DNA from: Bifidobacterium aquikefiri
GTDB lineage: Bacteria > Actinomycetota > Actinomycetes > Actinomycetales > Bifidobacteriaceae
Assembly (NCBI RefSeq): GCF_002259795.1
Contig: NZ_MWXA01000005.1
Coordinates: forward strand, 558,001-622,000
DNA: 64,000 nt
Reading direction: 5' to 3'
Shown: one piece after another, positions 50,097 through 58,850 of the stretch
How positions within the stretch are numbered: the first letter of the stretch is position 1
Layout of the letters: each line of letters begins with the position of its first letter
The notes under the pieces: generated by a model
Database searches by the model: none
Told to the model about the DNA's origin: nothing
Seen by the model: only the letters and a program-made list of their open reading frames with translations
Translations under genes and position numbers: made by a program

Positions 50097-51725
50097 TTAT
50101 CGTTGCAATTGCGCAAAATGTGTGAGGGTCGCGACAATCTTCAACTGACGTGCATCCATGATCCTACCCCCCAAGGCTACGCCCAACCATAAAATAAGCA
50201 CTCCATTGACCAATGCCACAGGAATGGCAATCCACAGATATGTCATTCCAGACAGCACGAGCAGCACAATGACCACGATGACTGTGGGGATCATCACCAC
50301 CCCTGAAGCAAGCATCGGAATGAATGGAAGAAATCCCTGAGACACAGCACGGCCTTGAGGCGAAGAGAACGGTTTCGCCAAGCTTGCAACGGGATACATG
50401 AACATGCATGAACACACTTCAGCAACACCTAGGCTCGCCAGATACACACCCACCCCGCACAGAGTGCACACCATTCCAATCGTGACAAACTGCCCACCAC
50501 GAAGGTTGTACACGACAAGGCTCGCGATGCCAATCACGGCAAGATATACACATCCCAAAACCGCCAATACGCGCACACGACCGATGCGATCGTCAATGCC
50601 GCGAACGCCTATCTGCACGTGCATCGTCATACCCATGCCATCGTATGCCAATCCGTTCGATTCCGGCATCATCATGAACAGCGCCGACATCAGCGGTGCC
50701 ATGAAGACCATTTCCGGCAGGCTGGCCGATTGAATCGCAAACAATCCAAGAAAGATGACCGGCATAAGCAGCACCATTGCCTGTCGGGGATCGCGCAGCA
50801 GGTATGTCAGGTAGCGCGCCGAGATCGCACCGGAAACGGAATCGGGCATCCATGAGAAGGATCCGACCCCCTTGCGCAGAACCACCTTCTCGGCAGCACC
50901 GGCTACCAACCGTTCATGCCGCATCAACCACGTCGAAGCCATGAAGCAGAGAACCCAAGTGAGCAATAGAATCGCGATTCGCACGACGAAGAACAGCCAG
51001 TTTCCCGCCAATGCGTCGAAGGGCAGTTGAAATGCAGCCCCGAATGGAGTCCAAGAGAGGAACGTCGCGACACTCAAAAAGACGCTCAGCCTCAACTGCT
51101 CAATGCCAAAGGAATTGATGACGATGTTCGGACCATTGGCGACAAGGATGAAGATCAGAATGATCATGATATAGAGGATGCTCTGGCTGCGCTTCGACTG
51201 CAGCAGACTCGTCGCCGCCGACATGATGAGCTTGGAGACACTGATTATTGTAATCATGATGAACGGCGCTGCGAGAAGGGCTGTGAGCACCATGGGCGCA
51301 CCATATGAGCGATACATCAGTGGAATCAGCAGGCACGCCACAAGCCCTGTGATTCCAGGGATGCCACATAGACCAGAAAGCGTAAGCCCGAATTGCAGCA
51401 CGCGGTCACGTATCCCGAAAAGCGCGAATCGATCGGCACTCAGCGTCGATCCCTGGCCGAAAAGCATCAGTTGTAGAATCGACGTCAACAGGAAAGCAAA
51501 CGTTCCGCCGACAATCATCACCGTATTCATGATGGGCAATGGATTCGCCGCAGCATTGCGCTCGACCAGCGTCCCAATCTCCCACGCTCCCCTGGCAACA
51601 CCGACGACGCAGCCGATGGCGAAGATAAGGCCAATGATGAAGCCGATCGTCTGCCACGAGGACTTTCTCAAATACGCCCACGTCAATGACCAGCGGAGTC
51701 TCACTATCAGTATTGCAGTAAGCAT
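50097..51725 (-). CDS. ABC-2 type exporter permease, large
   Basis: 542 residues with about 12 hydrophobic segments and no recognisable soluble domain. It follows an ABC ATPase gene (51807-52763) on the same strand with an 81-base gap, so the two are taken as a pair. The loop MRHERLVAGAAEKVVLRKGVGSFSWMPDSVSGAISARYLTYLLRDPRQ in the middle is the kind of cytoplasmic coupling region seen in such permeases. Substrate unknown. Evidence for the transporter role is context plus topology. Confidence 0.75.
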   Translation of the reverse strand: MLTAILIVRLRWSLTWAYLRKSSWQTIGFIIGLIFAIGCVVGVARGAWEIGTLVERNAAANPLPIMNTVMIVGGTFAFLLTSILQLMLFGQGSTLSADRFALFGIRDRVLQFGLTLSGLCGIPGITGLVACLLIPLMYRSYGAPMVLTALLAAPFIMITIISVSKLIMSAATSLLQSKRSQSILYIMIILIFILVANGPNIVINSFGIEQLRLSVFLSVATFLSWTPFGAAFQLPFDALAGNWLFFVVRIAILLLTWVLCFMASTWLMRHERLVAGAAEKVVLRKGVGSFSWMPDSVSGAISARYLTYLLRDPRQAMVLLMPVIFLGLFAIQSASLPEMVFMAPLMSALFMMMPESNGLAYDGMGMTMHVQIGVRGIDDRIGRVRVLAVLGCVYLAVIGIASLVVYNLRGGQFVTIGMVCTLCGVGVYLASLGVAEVCSCMFMYPVASLAKPFSSPQGRAVSQGFLPFIPMLASGVVMIPTVIVVIVLLVLSGMTYLWIAIPVALVNGVLILWLGVALGGRIMDARQLKIVATLTHFAQLQR

Positions 51726-51806
51726 ATGAATCCACTTCCCTCATTCACACTTGTTTCCATGTTCTGAGCAATGCACCGAAGGGGACAATGACCAGAACTC
51801 ACGCTG

Positions 51807-52763
51807 TCATCCGGCCACCGATTCGCTGCCGCCACCCTGCAGCCAGGCAATATGGGCGGCCTGATGCCTTCCACCGACCAGCTGCAGAAAACGATCCTCA
51901 AGATCCTCCCCGGCAGCAACTTGGGCTATCGTGCCATCAGCCTTGACCTGCCCGTTGGCAATCACAGCCACATGCGTGCACATTTTCTCGACCAGCGCCA
52001 TGACATGCGAGGAGATGATCACCGTGCCACCCGTCTGAGCGTATTCAACCAGAATGTCTTTCAGGTTTGCGCTCGACACCGGATCGACCGACTCAAAGGG
52101 TTCATCCAGAACAAGCACCCGCGGGCTGTGGATCATGGCAGAGGCGAGGCAGATCTTCTTCATCATTCCCGAGGAATATTCTGCGACCATAAGGTTCCTG
52201 GCATTTTCCAGATCGAATGCAAGCAGCAGATCGTCAGCTCGTTGCTGTGACTCTGCACGCTTCATGCCTCGAAGCATGCCCGAATACAGGAGCAGTTGCA
52301 AGCCGGTAAGTCTGTCAAAGATCTGGGAAGGCTGAGGCATCACGCCTATCATGCGCTTCACCTCGCTGGTATGCAGCCACACATCCTTGCCCAGCACCAT
52401 CGCAACGCCCGCATCGGGCACGAGCATGCCGGTGGCCATATTGAGCGTTGTGGTTTTCCCTGCGCCATTCGGTCCGACGATTCCGTAGAAGGAACCTACG
52501 GGAATATCGAGTGAAAGACCATTCACCGCAATCTTGTCACCATAGAATTTCGCCAGTCCACGAATCGACATCGCCGCGCCCGCGTTGGGAGTGGGATATT
52601 TAATGCCGTCTCGCTGGACAGGAGAATTTTCCAGAACTCTTGAATCCCGTGGATATTCTTCTTGTGAATATCCATCTGCCGGCCCACGATATGATTCAGC
52701 ACTGCCGGATGACTGTTTGCCTTGGATTGGTTTGGGATCTGCACCGCCGGGTGTTTCAATCAT
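51807..52763 (-). CDS. ABC transporter ATP-binding protein with polar N-terminal extension
   Basis: 318 residues. The first 64 are polar and Ser/Pro/Gly-rich; the ATPase begins MSIRGLAKFYGDKIAVNGLSLDIP. Walker A GPNGAGKTT, a degenerate signature YSSGMMKK, Walker B VLVLDEPFESVDP and switch His SSHV are present. The degenerate signature and length fit CcmA/ABC-2 exporter ATPases. ATG 52763 is 32 bases after the GT2 gene; its Shine-Dalgarno is poorly spaced, so an internal start (52571) is possible. Confidence 0.85.
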   Translation of the reverse strand: MIETPGGADPKPIQGKQSSGSAESYRGPADGYSQEEYPRDSRVLENSPVQRDGIKYPTPNAGAAMSIRGLAKFYGDKIAVNGLSLDIPVGSFYGIVGPNGAGKTTTLNMATGMLVPDAGVAMVLGKDVWLHTSEVKRMIGVMPQPSQIFDRLTGLQLLLYSGMLRGMKRAESQQRADDLLLAFDLENARNLMVAEYSSGMMKKICLASAMIHSPRVLVLDEPFESVDPVSSANLKDILVEYAQTGGTVIISSHVMALVEKMCTHVAVIANGQVKADGTIAQVAAGEDLEDRFLQLVGGRHQAAHIAWLQGGGSESVAG

Positions 52764-52795
52764 GCTCCAAGCATAACACTGGGCAAAAAGCCCAT

Positions 52796-54073
52796 CTATT
52801 GCGCCTGCTGCATCTTATGCACCTCGTCATGCTCATGACCGTCATGCTCATGACCGTGATGCTCGATTGGCTTCCACTCCGGCTTCGAGAAGATGGCCTG
52901 GAAGGAAATTGGAATGTAGCTGAGCATATAGACGGGAAAACTCAGGCAATACGCGAATAGTTCCTTGTTCGAAGCACCAATGCGATTGCGCTCTGCAATG
53001 ATTGTCATCGCCGCAAGTGCCATCATCGAAAACATGCTCAAGACTATGCCAGACAAGTAGCCTGATATCGTGCCGAGCTGCGTCGACAGCGTGGTGAAGC
53101 CGCAAGCGACGAAAATCATCGATAGCACAACGCGCAGCACACCAAAGGCAGTGAACGGACATATAAGCAGGGTCAGATCAACGGCGGAGAAGTCCCTCTC
53201 CTGAATCGCACGGCGCATCAGACTTGGTCCGTAATAGCGGAAGACCTCGAGGAATCCCTTACTCCAACGCACGCGCTGGCGCCAACTCTGCTTGAATGTT
53301 ACAGGCTGTTCGTCATAGAGGATTGCCGTACCGCAATAGCCAATCCTGTCTCCATGCAGAATCGAATCCATTGTGAATTCAAGATCTTCAGTCAGCAGGT
53401 GGAATTTCCAACCATTGTTTCGCTCCATGATCTCCTTGGAGAACATAAATCCTGTACCGCCAACATGGCAGCTGGATCCGAAGACCATGCGCGAGGAATT
53501 CAGGAAGCGCGATTCACGAATGAACCAGAGTGCAGAGCCCGAGGAGACCCAATTCTCTGAAAAATTCACGGAATTTCGGTAACTGGTCAAGATCTTGAAG
53601 CCCGATTGGAAGGCCTTGTTCATTTCTTCGATATAGCGTTTGTGGAGAAGGTTATCCGCATCAAACACGAAATATGCGTCATAGATCTGACTCATCTGTG
53701 ATTGATTGATCTGGTTCAGTAGAAAGGTCAGGGCATACCCTTTGCCGATCTGGTTGAGGTCGTGGCGTTCCACAACATGGCAGCCCATACTACGTGCCAA
53801 TCCAGCGGTGTCATCGGTGCAGTTGTCAGCGACGAGCCAAATATCGATCAGATCGATTGGATACGACTGGGCATGAATCGAACGAATCAGATTGCCGACA
53901 ACCAGTTCTTCGTTTCTGGCGGAAATCAGTACTGCGTAATGGTTGTCCATTGGCACATCCTTGAACGTGACTGGTTTTGACACGAAGGAGGTGAGGATGC
54001 ACACTGCCTGATAAATGATGCTGACGATTCCAAGAATCCATAGCAGCCAGTCCAACACACCAAGAATTGCCAT
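52796..54073 (-). CDS. Membrane glycosyltransferase family 2 (BcsA/NodC-like) with His-rich tail
   Basis: Processive-type GT2 with one N-terminal and three C-terminal membrane helices. Catalytic motifs: ISARNEELVVGNLIRSI, VADNCTDDT, FVFDADNLLHKRYIEEM (DAD), LTEDLEFTMDSI (acceptor Asp) and QRVRWSKGF (QxxRW). It would build or extend a polysaccharide or glycolipid at the membrane. ATG 54073 overlaps the stop of the AI-2E family gene; GTG 54082 is an alternative. The C-terminus ends in an unusual HHGHEHDGHEHDEVHK tail. Confidence 0.9.
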   Translation of the reverse strand: MAILGVLDWLLWILGIVSIIYQAVCILTSFVSKPVTFKDVPMDNHYAVLISARNEELVVGNLIRSIHAQSYPIDLIDIWLVADNCTDDTAGLARSMGCHVVERHDLNQIGKGYALTFLLNQINQSQMSQIYDAYFVFDADNLLHKRYIEEMNKAFQSGFKILTSYRNSVNFSENWVSSGSALWFIRESRFLNSSRMVFGSSCHVGGTGFMFSKEIMERNNGWKFHLLTEDLEFTMDSILHGDRIGYCGTAILYDEQPVTFKQSWRQRVRWSKGFLEVFRYYGPSLMRRAIQERDFSAVDLTLLICPFTAFGVLRVVLSMIFVACGFTTLSTQLGTISGYLSGIVLSMFSMMALAAMTIIAERNRIGASNKELFAYCLSFPVYMLSYIPISFQAIFSKPEWKPIEHHGHEHDGHEHDEVHKMQQAQ

Positions 54074-55512
54074 CAATGCCACCTGTTCCGCGGATTACCG
54101 TCACTCGCCTGGTCTACATCATCCGGCAAGGTCTTCGTTTCTGTTGAGCCTGCGCTCAAAGGTGTATTCTTGGCTTTTTTCTGTGGAATTGCAATAGTTT
54201 CCGATGTGTCCAAATCCTGCATAGTCTGCTTGTACTGGTTCGCGTCCTGCAGATCGCTGGTGTCAGACTCACTGTGAATGCGGGAGCTGGAACCACGCGC
54301 CGCCCGCGGCATTCGCTCGGCGACCGGCCGAATGACATGCTCATTGAATGCCTCGGCCCCTGCAATGACCTTTGACTTCTTCACCGGCTTCGGATCGTTG
54401 AGCAATGGCGAATCAATCAATTCGTAATGCTTCGTGTAGGCCTTGAATATGGCTTGGAAGCTTGCAGCCACAGGCAGAGCGAGGAATGCGCCGAGGGCAC
54501 CAAATACTGCGCCAATTCCCAACACCGAAAGGAAAGCGACCGCCGGATTCAGATCCATCGTACGTTGAGAAACCTTCGGAGCAAAAATCAGATTTTCTAT
54601 CTGCTGATAGATGATGATGTATGCAAGAATCGCGAGCGCCTGGGTCAGTCCAACGCTTGCCCATGCGGCGACGATTGGCAGTGCTCCACCGATGTAGGTG
54701 CCGATGGTTGGTACGAACTGTGATACCAGCCCACAGAATAGGGAAAGCGGCAGCCAATATGGCACATGGAGAATGACGAGGAATATTGCCAGGCACCCGC
54801 TGTTGATGATTGCCAGGATGGTACGACTGAAGAGAAAGCTGGAGATTTGATCCTGGGCGACTGTCCATACCAGCACGAATTTACGTTGTGATTTAGGGCT
54901 CATCCATTGGCATACGCTGCGTCGCATCTTTGGACCAGATGCGGAGATATAGAAGGTGACGAGCAGCACGGTCAGAAGATTCAGCACAGCGCTCAGGAAG
55001 CTCATGGTTGTGGATATGGCCTGTCCGGCGAAGTCGCGTACCCATGACGTCTGTATGCTGCCAAGGATCTCGTTTCCAAGATCTCCGATTGCAGGCAGTT
55101 TCCAGGATGTCTTGCTCGAGATGGTATTGGCAAGATCTTCGTAATACTGTGGAATTCCTGAGATCATGGCGGTTGCCTGTTGCACGAAGAGGCTGCCGAA
55201 TGTTGTCATCAATGCGATGACCACGATGATGAACAGCACGATGGAGATGCCTGAGGCGGCTCCACGCCTCCAGCCATGGCGAATCATCATCTTGACCAAA
55301 GGCTCCAAGGCGAGGGCTATGAATATCGAGATGACTACATCGAGAACCAGGAACTCGATTTTTCCCCATGACTTATAGACGAACCAGGAAGCAAAGACAC
55401 CAATGGCTGTATAGAGCAGAGCTCGACCGTACCATTCGGGTGGTTTTCTGGGATCCCCTTTTGCGGGGAACACTGAGGCGAGATCAAATTGTTCGTTGTC
55501 TTTGGATGTCAT
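54073..55512 (-). CDS. AI-2E/PerM family transporter
   Basis: About 479 residues from ATG 55512 (MTSKDNEQF); upstream in-frame ATGs at 55521 and 55530 are alternatives. Seven or eight membrane helices and the family patterns SFLSAVLNLLTVLLVTFYISA, VPTIGTYIGGALPIVAAW and NLIFAPKVSQRTMDLNPAVAFLSVLGIG identify it. The last 110 residues are a polar cytoplasmic tail. Members include transporters of autoinducer-2 and sodium/proton antiporters; substrate not predictable. Coupled to the downstream GT2 gene by a 4-base overlap. Confidence 0.88.
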   Translation of the reverse strand: MTSKDNEQFDLASVFPAKGDPRKPPEWYGRALLYTAIGVFASWFVYKSWGKIEFLVLDVVISIFIALALEPLVKMMIRHGWRRGAASGISIVLFIIVVIALMTTFGSLFVQQATAMISGIPQYYEDLANTISSKTSWKLPAIGDLGNEILGSIQTSWVRDFAGQAISTTMSFLSAVLNLLTVLLVTFYISASGPKMRRSVCQWMSPKSQRKFVLVWTVAQDQISSFLFSRTILAIINSGCLAIFLVILHVPYWLPLSLFCGLVSQFVPTIGTYIGGALPIVAAWASVGLTQALAILAYIIIYQQIENLIFAPKVSQRTMDLNPAVAFLSVLGIGAVFGALGAFLALPVAASFQAIFKAYTKHYELIDSPLLNDPKPVKKSKVIAGAEAFNEHVIRPVAERMPRAARGSSSRIHSESDTSDLQDANQYKQTMQDLDTSETIAIPQKKAKNTPLSAGSTETKTLPDDVDQASDGNPRNRWH

Positions 55513-55618
55513 ATGTCCCATTATCCCCATTAAAATCGACAAGGATGGTTTCGCCGCACATGAATGCGTCTGAATTGCCTGAATGTTGCTGTATGGGCTT
55601 GCACGTATTGTGTTACCT

Positions 55619-56596
55619 ATGCTGACTGTTTCAATTGTCATCCCTGCATGGAACGAAGAAGAACGCATCGCTGACTGCTTGCAGAATGCTACGAGTCAAA
55701 CAGTGATGCCATATGAGGTTATCGTTGTAGACAATCGTTCCACCGATAACACCGTGATGGTCGTGAAGCAGTTCATTCATGAACATCCCGAGGCTCATGT
55801 GCGCCTCCTCCACCAAAACAGGGAACAAGGTCTTATCCCGACCCGCAATTGGGGTTTGAACCATGCAACAGGCGATGTACTTGGCCGTGTCGACGCCGAT
55901 TGCATGCTGAAGCCTGACTGGGTTGAGGTCGTTTCGGGTATCTTCACCGAAGATGACGATGCCATGGGCGCCACCGGCCCAGTGGTGTATTATGACATGC
56001 CCGGTCGCAGAATCGGTTTGAAGGGCGATAATCGTATCAGAAGAAACATCTACAAGGCGGATGGCGGTCATTATCTGTTGTTCGGATCGAATATGGCTCT
56101 GCGGGCAACCGCTTGGAAAGCGATCGCGAAAGAAGTGTGCCGCGATGAATCCGATGTGATGCACGAAGATGTCGATGTCTCGCTGCATCTGCTTGGCAAG
56201 GGTTTCGAGACCGTATATTCCCCGCGCATGATCGTTGGCATGAGCGCGCGCAGAATCGATACCTCGCTTTCGTCATTCAGACAGTATATGAAGCGCTTTC
56301 GCAATACCTTCGACGCCCACCCGCAGCATTGGCGCACCGAAAAGCCCGAGCATACGCTCTTTGCCCTGTATCCCATTCTGCGAACGTTCTACCCTGCCTA
56401 TCAGAAGTATCTTGGCCTTCGCGACATCAATCCTGCCGAACGCGTCTGGGTTCGTGAGCAGATGGACATGATGCAGCGCGATGAGGATGATGCGATTGCG
56501 GCAGCAACGTATGGCGAAAGTTTCGATGAAGGGATGCACACAACTCCAGCCAGCCATCGTGATGAGGAACGGCAGGAACTCAGCGTCGGTCGCTGA
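55619..56596 (+). CDS. Glycosyltransferase family 2 (soluble)
   Basis: 325 residues from ATG 55619 (MLTVSIVIPAWNEEERIADCL). GT2 features: VVDNRSTDNT, the DXD-like GRVDADCMLKPDWVEVV, and HEDVDVSLHLLGKGF. No membrane helix, unlike the GT2 at 52796. No Shine-Dalgarno precedes the ATG; TATTGT at 55607-55612 suggests a possible leaderless transcript. It is divergent from the AI-2E gene. Acceptor unknown; an envelope glycolipid is likely given the neighbours. Confidence 0.85.
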   Translation: MLTVSIVIPAWNEEERIADCLQNATSQTVMPYEVIVVDNRSTDNTVMVVKQFIHEHPEAHVRLLHQNREQGLIPTRNWGLNHATGDVLGRVDADCMLKPDWVEVVSGIFTEDDDAMGATGPVVYYDMPGRRIGLKGDNRIRRNIYKADGGHYLLFGSNMALRATAWKAIAKEVCRDESDVMHEDVDVSLHLLGKGFETVYSPRMIVGMSARRIDTSLSSFRQYMKRFRNTFDAHPQHWRTEKPEHTLFALYPILRTFYPAYQKYLGLRDINPAERVWVREQMDMMQRDEDDAIAAATYGESFDEGMHTTPASHRDEERQELSVGR

Positions 56597-56638
56597 CACT
56601 GCGTAACTGCTCGACACCAATCCCCTTCACTGACCGGA

Positions 56639-57517
56639 TCATGATTGTGATCTATGGTTCTTGATCGATTCAATGTCTGGGTTCGAATCAGGATCGCGTT
56701 CCCAATCAATGATTGTGCACAATTCCAACAGCAGTCGTTCAATGTCAAGGTCTGGGTCAATCAATCTCTGAACAAGCAGACCGTCGGTCACTGCATTGAA
56801 AATGCGGTTGAGATCACTTGGCTCGAGCTTCGAGCTGACGATGCCTCTCTTCTGCAATCGCTTGAGCATCGGAACCGAGATTGCCGATGAAATGTTCCTA
56901 CGTTCCAAAAAGTAGGCGTGAGCGGGATTGGCCTTGTCAGCGGCACGCACTGATATGTATGAGTAGAGTTCCACGAGTCCTGGAACCTGTGCCTTATGAG
57001 CCATGATGCGCACCAGCCGGGAGAGCACATCAACGTGTTCGCGTGACTGCGAAGGCATGAGCCTTAGCCGTGCATCGAGGAGTTTGCCTGCCCTTTCGGC
57101 CAGTTCAGACATTGAGCTTTCCGAACCTGAATGCTTGTGTTCGGACGACGCGGTCGCTGCTGAGACGGAATCGGTGCCTGAATCTTGAAGATTATCCTGA
57201 TCAGCCTCCGCTTCGGCTTTCTTGCATTCGGTCTCCGCATCAGAAGGTCGAATTGCACTGTTTTCAGTGTTCAGTCGGAACAATTCGTACAGTTCGTTCT
57301 TGTCGTTCTCACGCAGAATTTCGACGTACAGATCGTCCTTTGTTCCGAAATAGTGCAAGAGACCGGCTTCGGAAAGATTGACAGACTCGGCGAGCTCTCG
57401 AAGCTTTGTCGATTCAAACCCGTTCTCTGCAATGAGTTTTAACGCCTGGCTGAGAATTTCCTGGCGCTTGAGCACTCCCTTTGAATAAGATCCGCGTTTT
57501 TTCGTCATTCCAATCAT
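56639..57517 (-). CDS. TetR-family transcriptional regulator with acidic insertion
   Basis: 292 residues from ATG 57517 (MIGMTKKRG). The N-terminal helix-turn-helix is clear (RQEILSQALKLIAENGFESTKLRELAESVNLSEAGLLHYFGTKDDLY). Between it and the ligand domain lies about 55 residues of acidic, Ser-rich low-complexity sequence (ETECKKAEAEADQDNLQDSG and on), absent from ordinary TetR proteins of about 200 residues. It is divergent from the aldo/keto reductase gene and may control it. Confidence 0.88.
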   Translation of the reverse strand: MIGMTKKRGSYSKGVLKRQEILSQALKLIAENGFESTKLRELAESVNLSEAGLLHYFGTKDDLYVEILRENDKNELYELFRLNTENSAIRPSDAETECKKAEAEADQDNLQDSGTDSVSAATASSEHKHSGSESSMSELAERAGKLLDARLRLMPSQSREHVDVLSRLVRIMAHKAQVPGLVELYSYISVRAADKANPAHAYFLERRNISSAISVPMLKRLQKRGIVSSKLEPSDLNRIFNAVTDGLLVQRLIDPDLDIERLLLELCTIIDWERDPDSNPDIESIKNHRSQS

Positions 57518-57686
57518 TCTAGAGCAATAGGTAGAGCAGCACATCTGGATTGTTCAGATTTCATTCAAGCCTGAATCTATCTCTCAGCACAAAATTATTT
57601 CTCGAAATACTCATGCTTATTGTTGTTGGGACACATATACGAGTATGGAAAATCGTACATAATCGCCATATGAGAGGATTTCGACA

Positions 57687-58577
57687 GTGAACGAACAACA
57701 AGGCAAACAGCAAGAATCGACGCGTGACTTCATGAATCCACCGGACATTCCGGTCAGAAAATCACACAGCGGTTTAGAACTTCCTGCAATAGGATTCGGC
57801 ACATACAAGATCAATGGATTCGATGGAATTGAGTCCATCGAGTCTGCTCTGCGGGTGGGCTACCGGCTCATTGACAGTGCCTATAACTATGAGAACGAGG
57901 GAATCGTTGGTCGCGCAATCCGCGAGTCCGGCATTGCTCGTGAAGACATACAGGTCACCAGCAAACTCCCCGGCCGGCATCAGGATTACGACGGCGCACG
58001 CGTAACGATCGAAGAAAGTGTTGCGCGCATGGGCCTCGACTACATCGATCTGTATCTGATCCATTGGCCGAACCCATCCAAGGGAAAGTACACCGACGCA
58101 TGGCGAGCGCTTGTCGATGCTCAAAAGCAGGGAATCGTGAAGCATATTGGTGTGAGCAACTTCCTGCCTGGCCATATCGACATGCTCATTCATTCGACCG
58201 GCGTTGCTCCAGAGGTGAATCAGATCGAATTGCACCCCTACTTCCAGCAGACCGCGCAACGCGCCTATGACAAGACTCACGGGATCATTACCGAGGCATG
58301 GAGTCCTCTGGGCCGCGCCAATCAAATGCTCAAGGATACGACATTGACGGCCATTGCCAAGAAACATGGGATTTCTGTGGTACAGGCAATCCTCCGCTGG
58401 CACGTGCAGATTGGCGACGTTTGCATTCCCAAGTCCACGAACCCGGAACGTCAGCGTGCCAACATCGATTTGACCGGTTTCACCCTCGATGGTGATGACA
58501 TGATGAAGATTGCGGCTCTCGATAATCCAGAAGGACGTTCATTTGCTCAGAATCCACAGTGGTACGAGGAATTCTAG
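57687..58577 (+). CDS. Aldo/keto reductase
   Basis: NADPH-dependent carbonyl reductase of the AKR superfamily, 296 residues. The catalytic tetrad is visible: Asp and Tyr in LIDSAYNYENE, Lys in VTSKLPGR, His in YLIHWPNP; cofactor-binding IPKSTNPERQRANI is near the C-terminus. Close to 2,5-diketo-gluconate reductase-like members. Start is a GTG at 57687, preceded by AGAGGA. Natural substrate unknown. Confidence 0.92.
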   Translation: MNEQQGKQQESTRDFMNPPDIPVRKSHSGLELPAIGFGTYKINGFDGIESIESALRVGYRLIDSAYNYENEGIVGRAIRESGIAREDIQVTSKLPGRHQDYDGARVTIEESVARMGLDYIDLYLIHWPNPSKGKYTDAWRALVDAQKQGIVKHIGVSNFLPGHIDMLIHSTGVAPEVNQIELHPYFQQTAQRAYDKTHGIITEAWSPLGRANQMLKDTTLTAIAKKHGISVVQAILRWHVQIGDVCIPKSTNPERQRANIDLTGFTLDGDDMMKIAALDNPEGRSFAQNPQWYEEF

Positions 58578-58629
58578 AGTTCCATCTGCAAGATAAATGT
58601 CACATAGTCGCAATTTTTGGGCGGCAATG

Positions 58630-58734
58630 CGAGTTTTGTGGCAATTGCAAAGTATATGTTCCAATTTTCGGTGATTTTCCGACGGGATAATGCGAAAGAA
58701 CAACGTTGATGCTTTGCAATTGTCACAAAACTCG
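58630..58734. repeat. Inverted-repeat element, subfamily B (copy B5)
   Basis: Arms 58630-58652 and 58712-58734 match over 23 bp with one mismatch (CGAGTTTTGTGGCAATTGC and on). AGTAT at 58651-58655 and ATGCT at 58709-58713 bound a core of exactly 53 bp. It lies between the aldo/keto reductase and the carotenoid operon, with both flanking genes on the plus strand. Confidence 0.85.
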
Positions 58735-58850
58735 GGAATCTGACCTTTTCCCCTGTCTCTATGAGTGCTTTTGTAGTGATTTCTCGGTAGAGTCGTTATC
58801 AGCAAGGCTTTGCCAGCCCAATCAAGGGTGCAATAGTAGGGACGGGGAAC

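Noticed and set aside
52796-56596. Glycosyltransferases as carotenoid-modifying CrtQ-like enzymes
   Set aside because: They are 2-6 kb from crtN, separated by a regulator and a reductase, and no crtP or aldehyde dehydrogenase gene accompanies them; the link is not supported.
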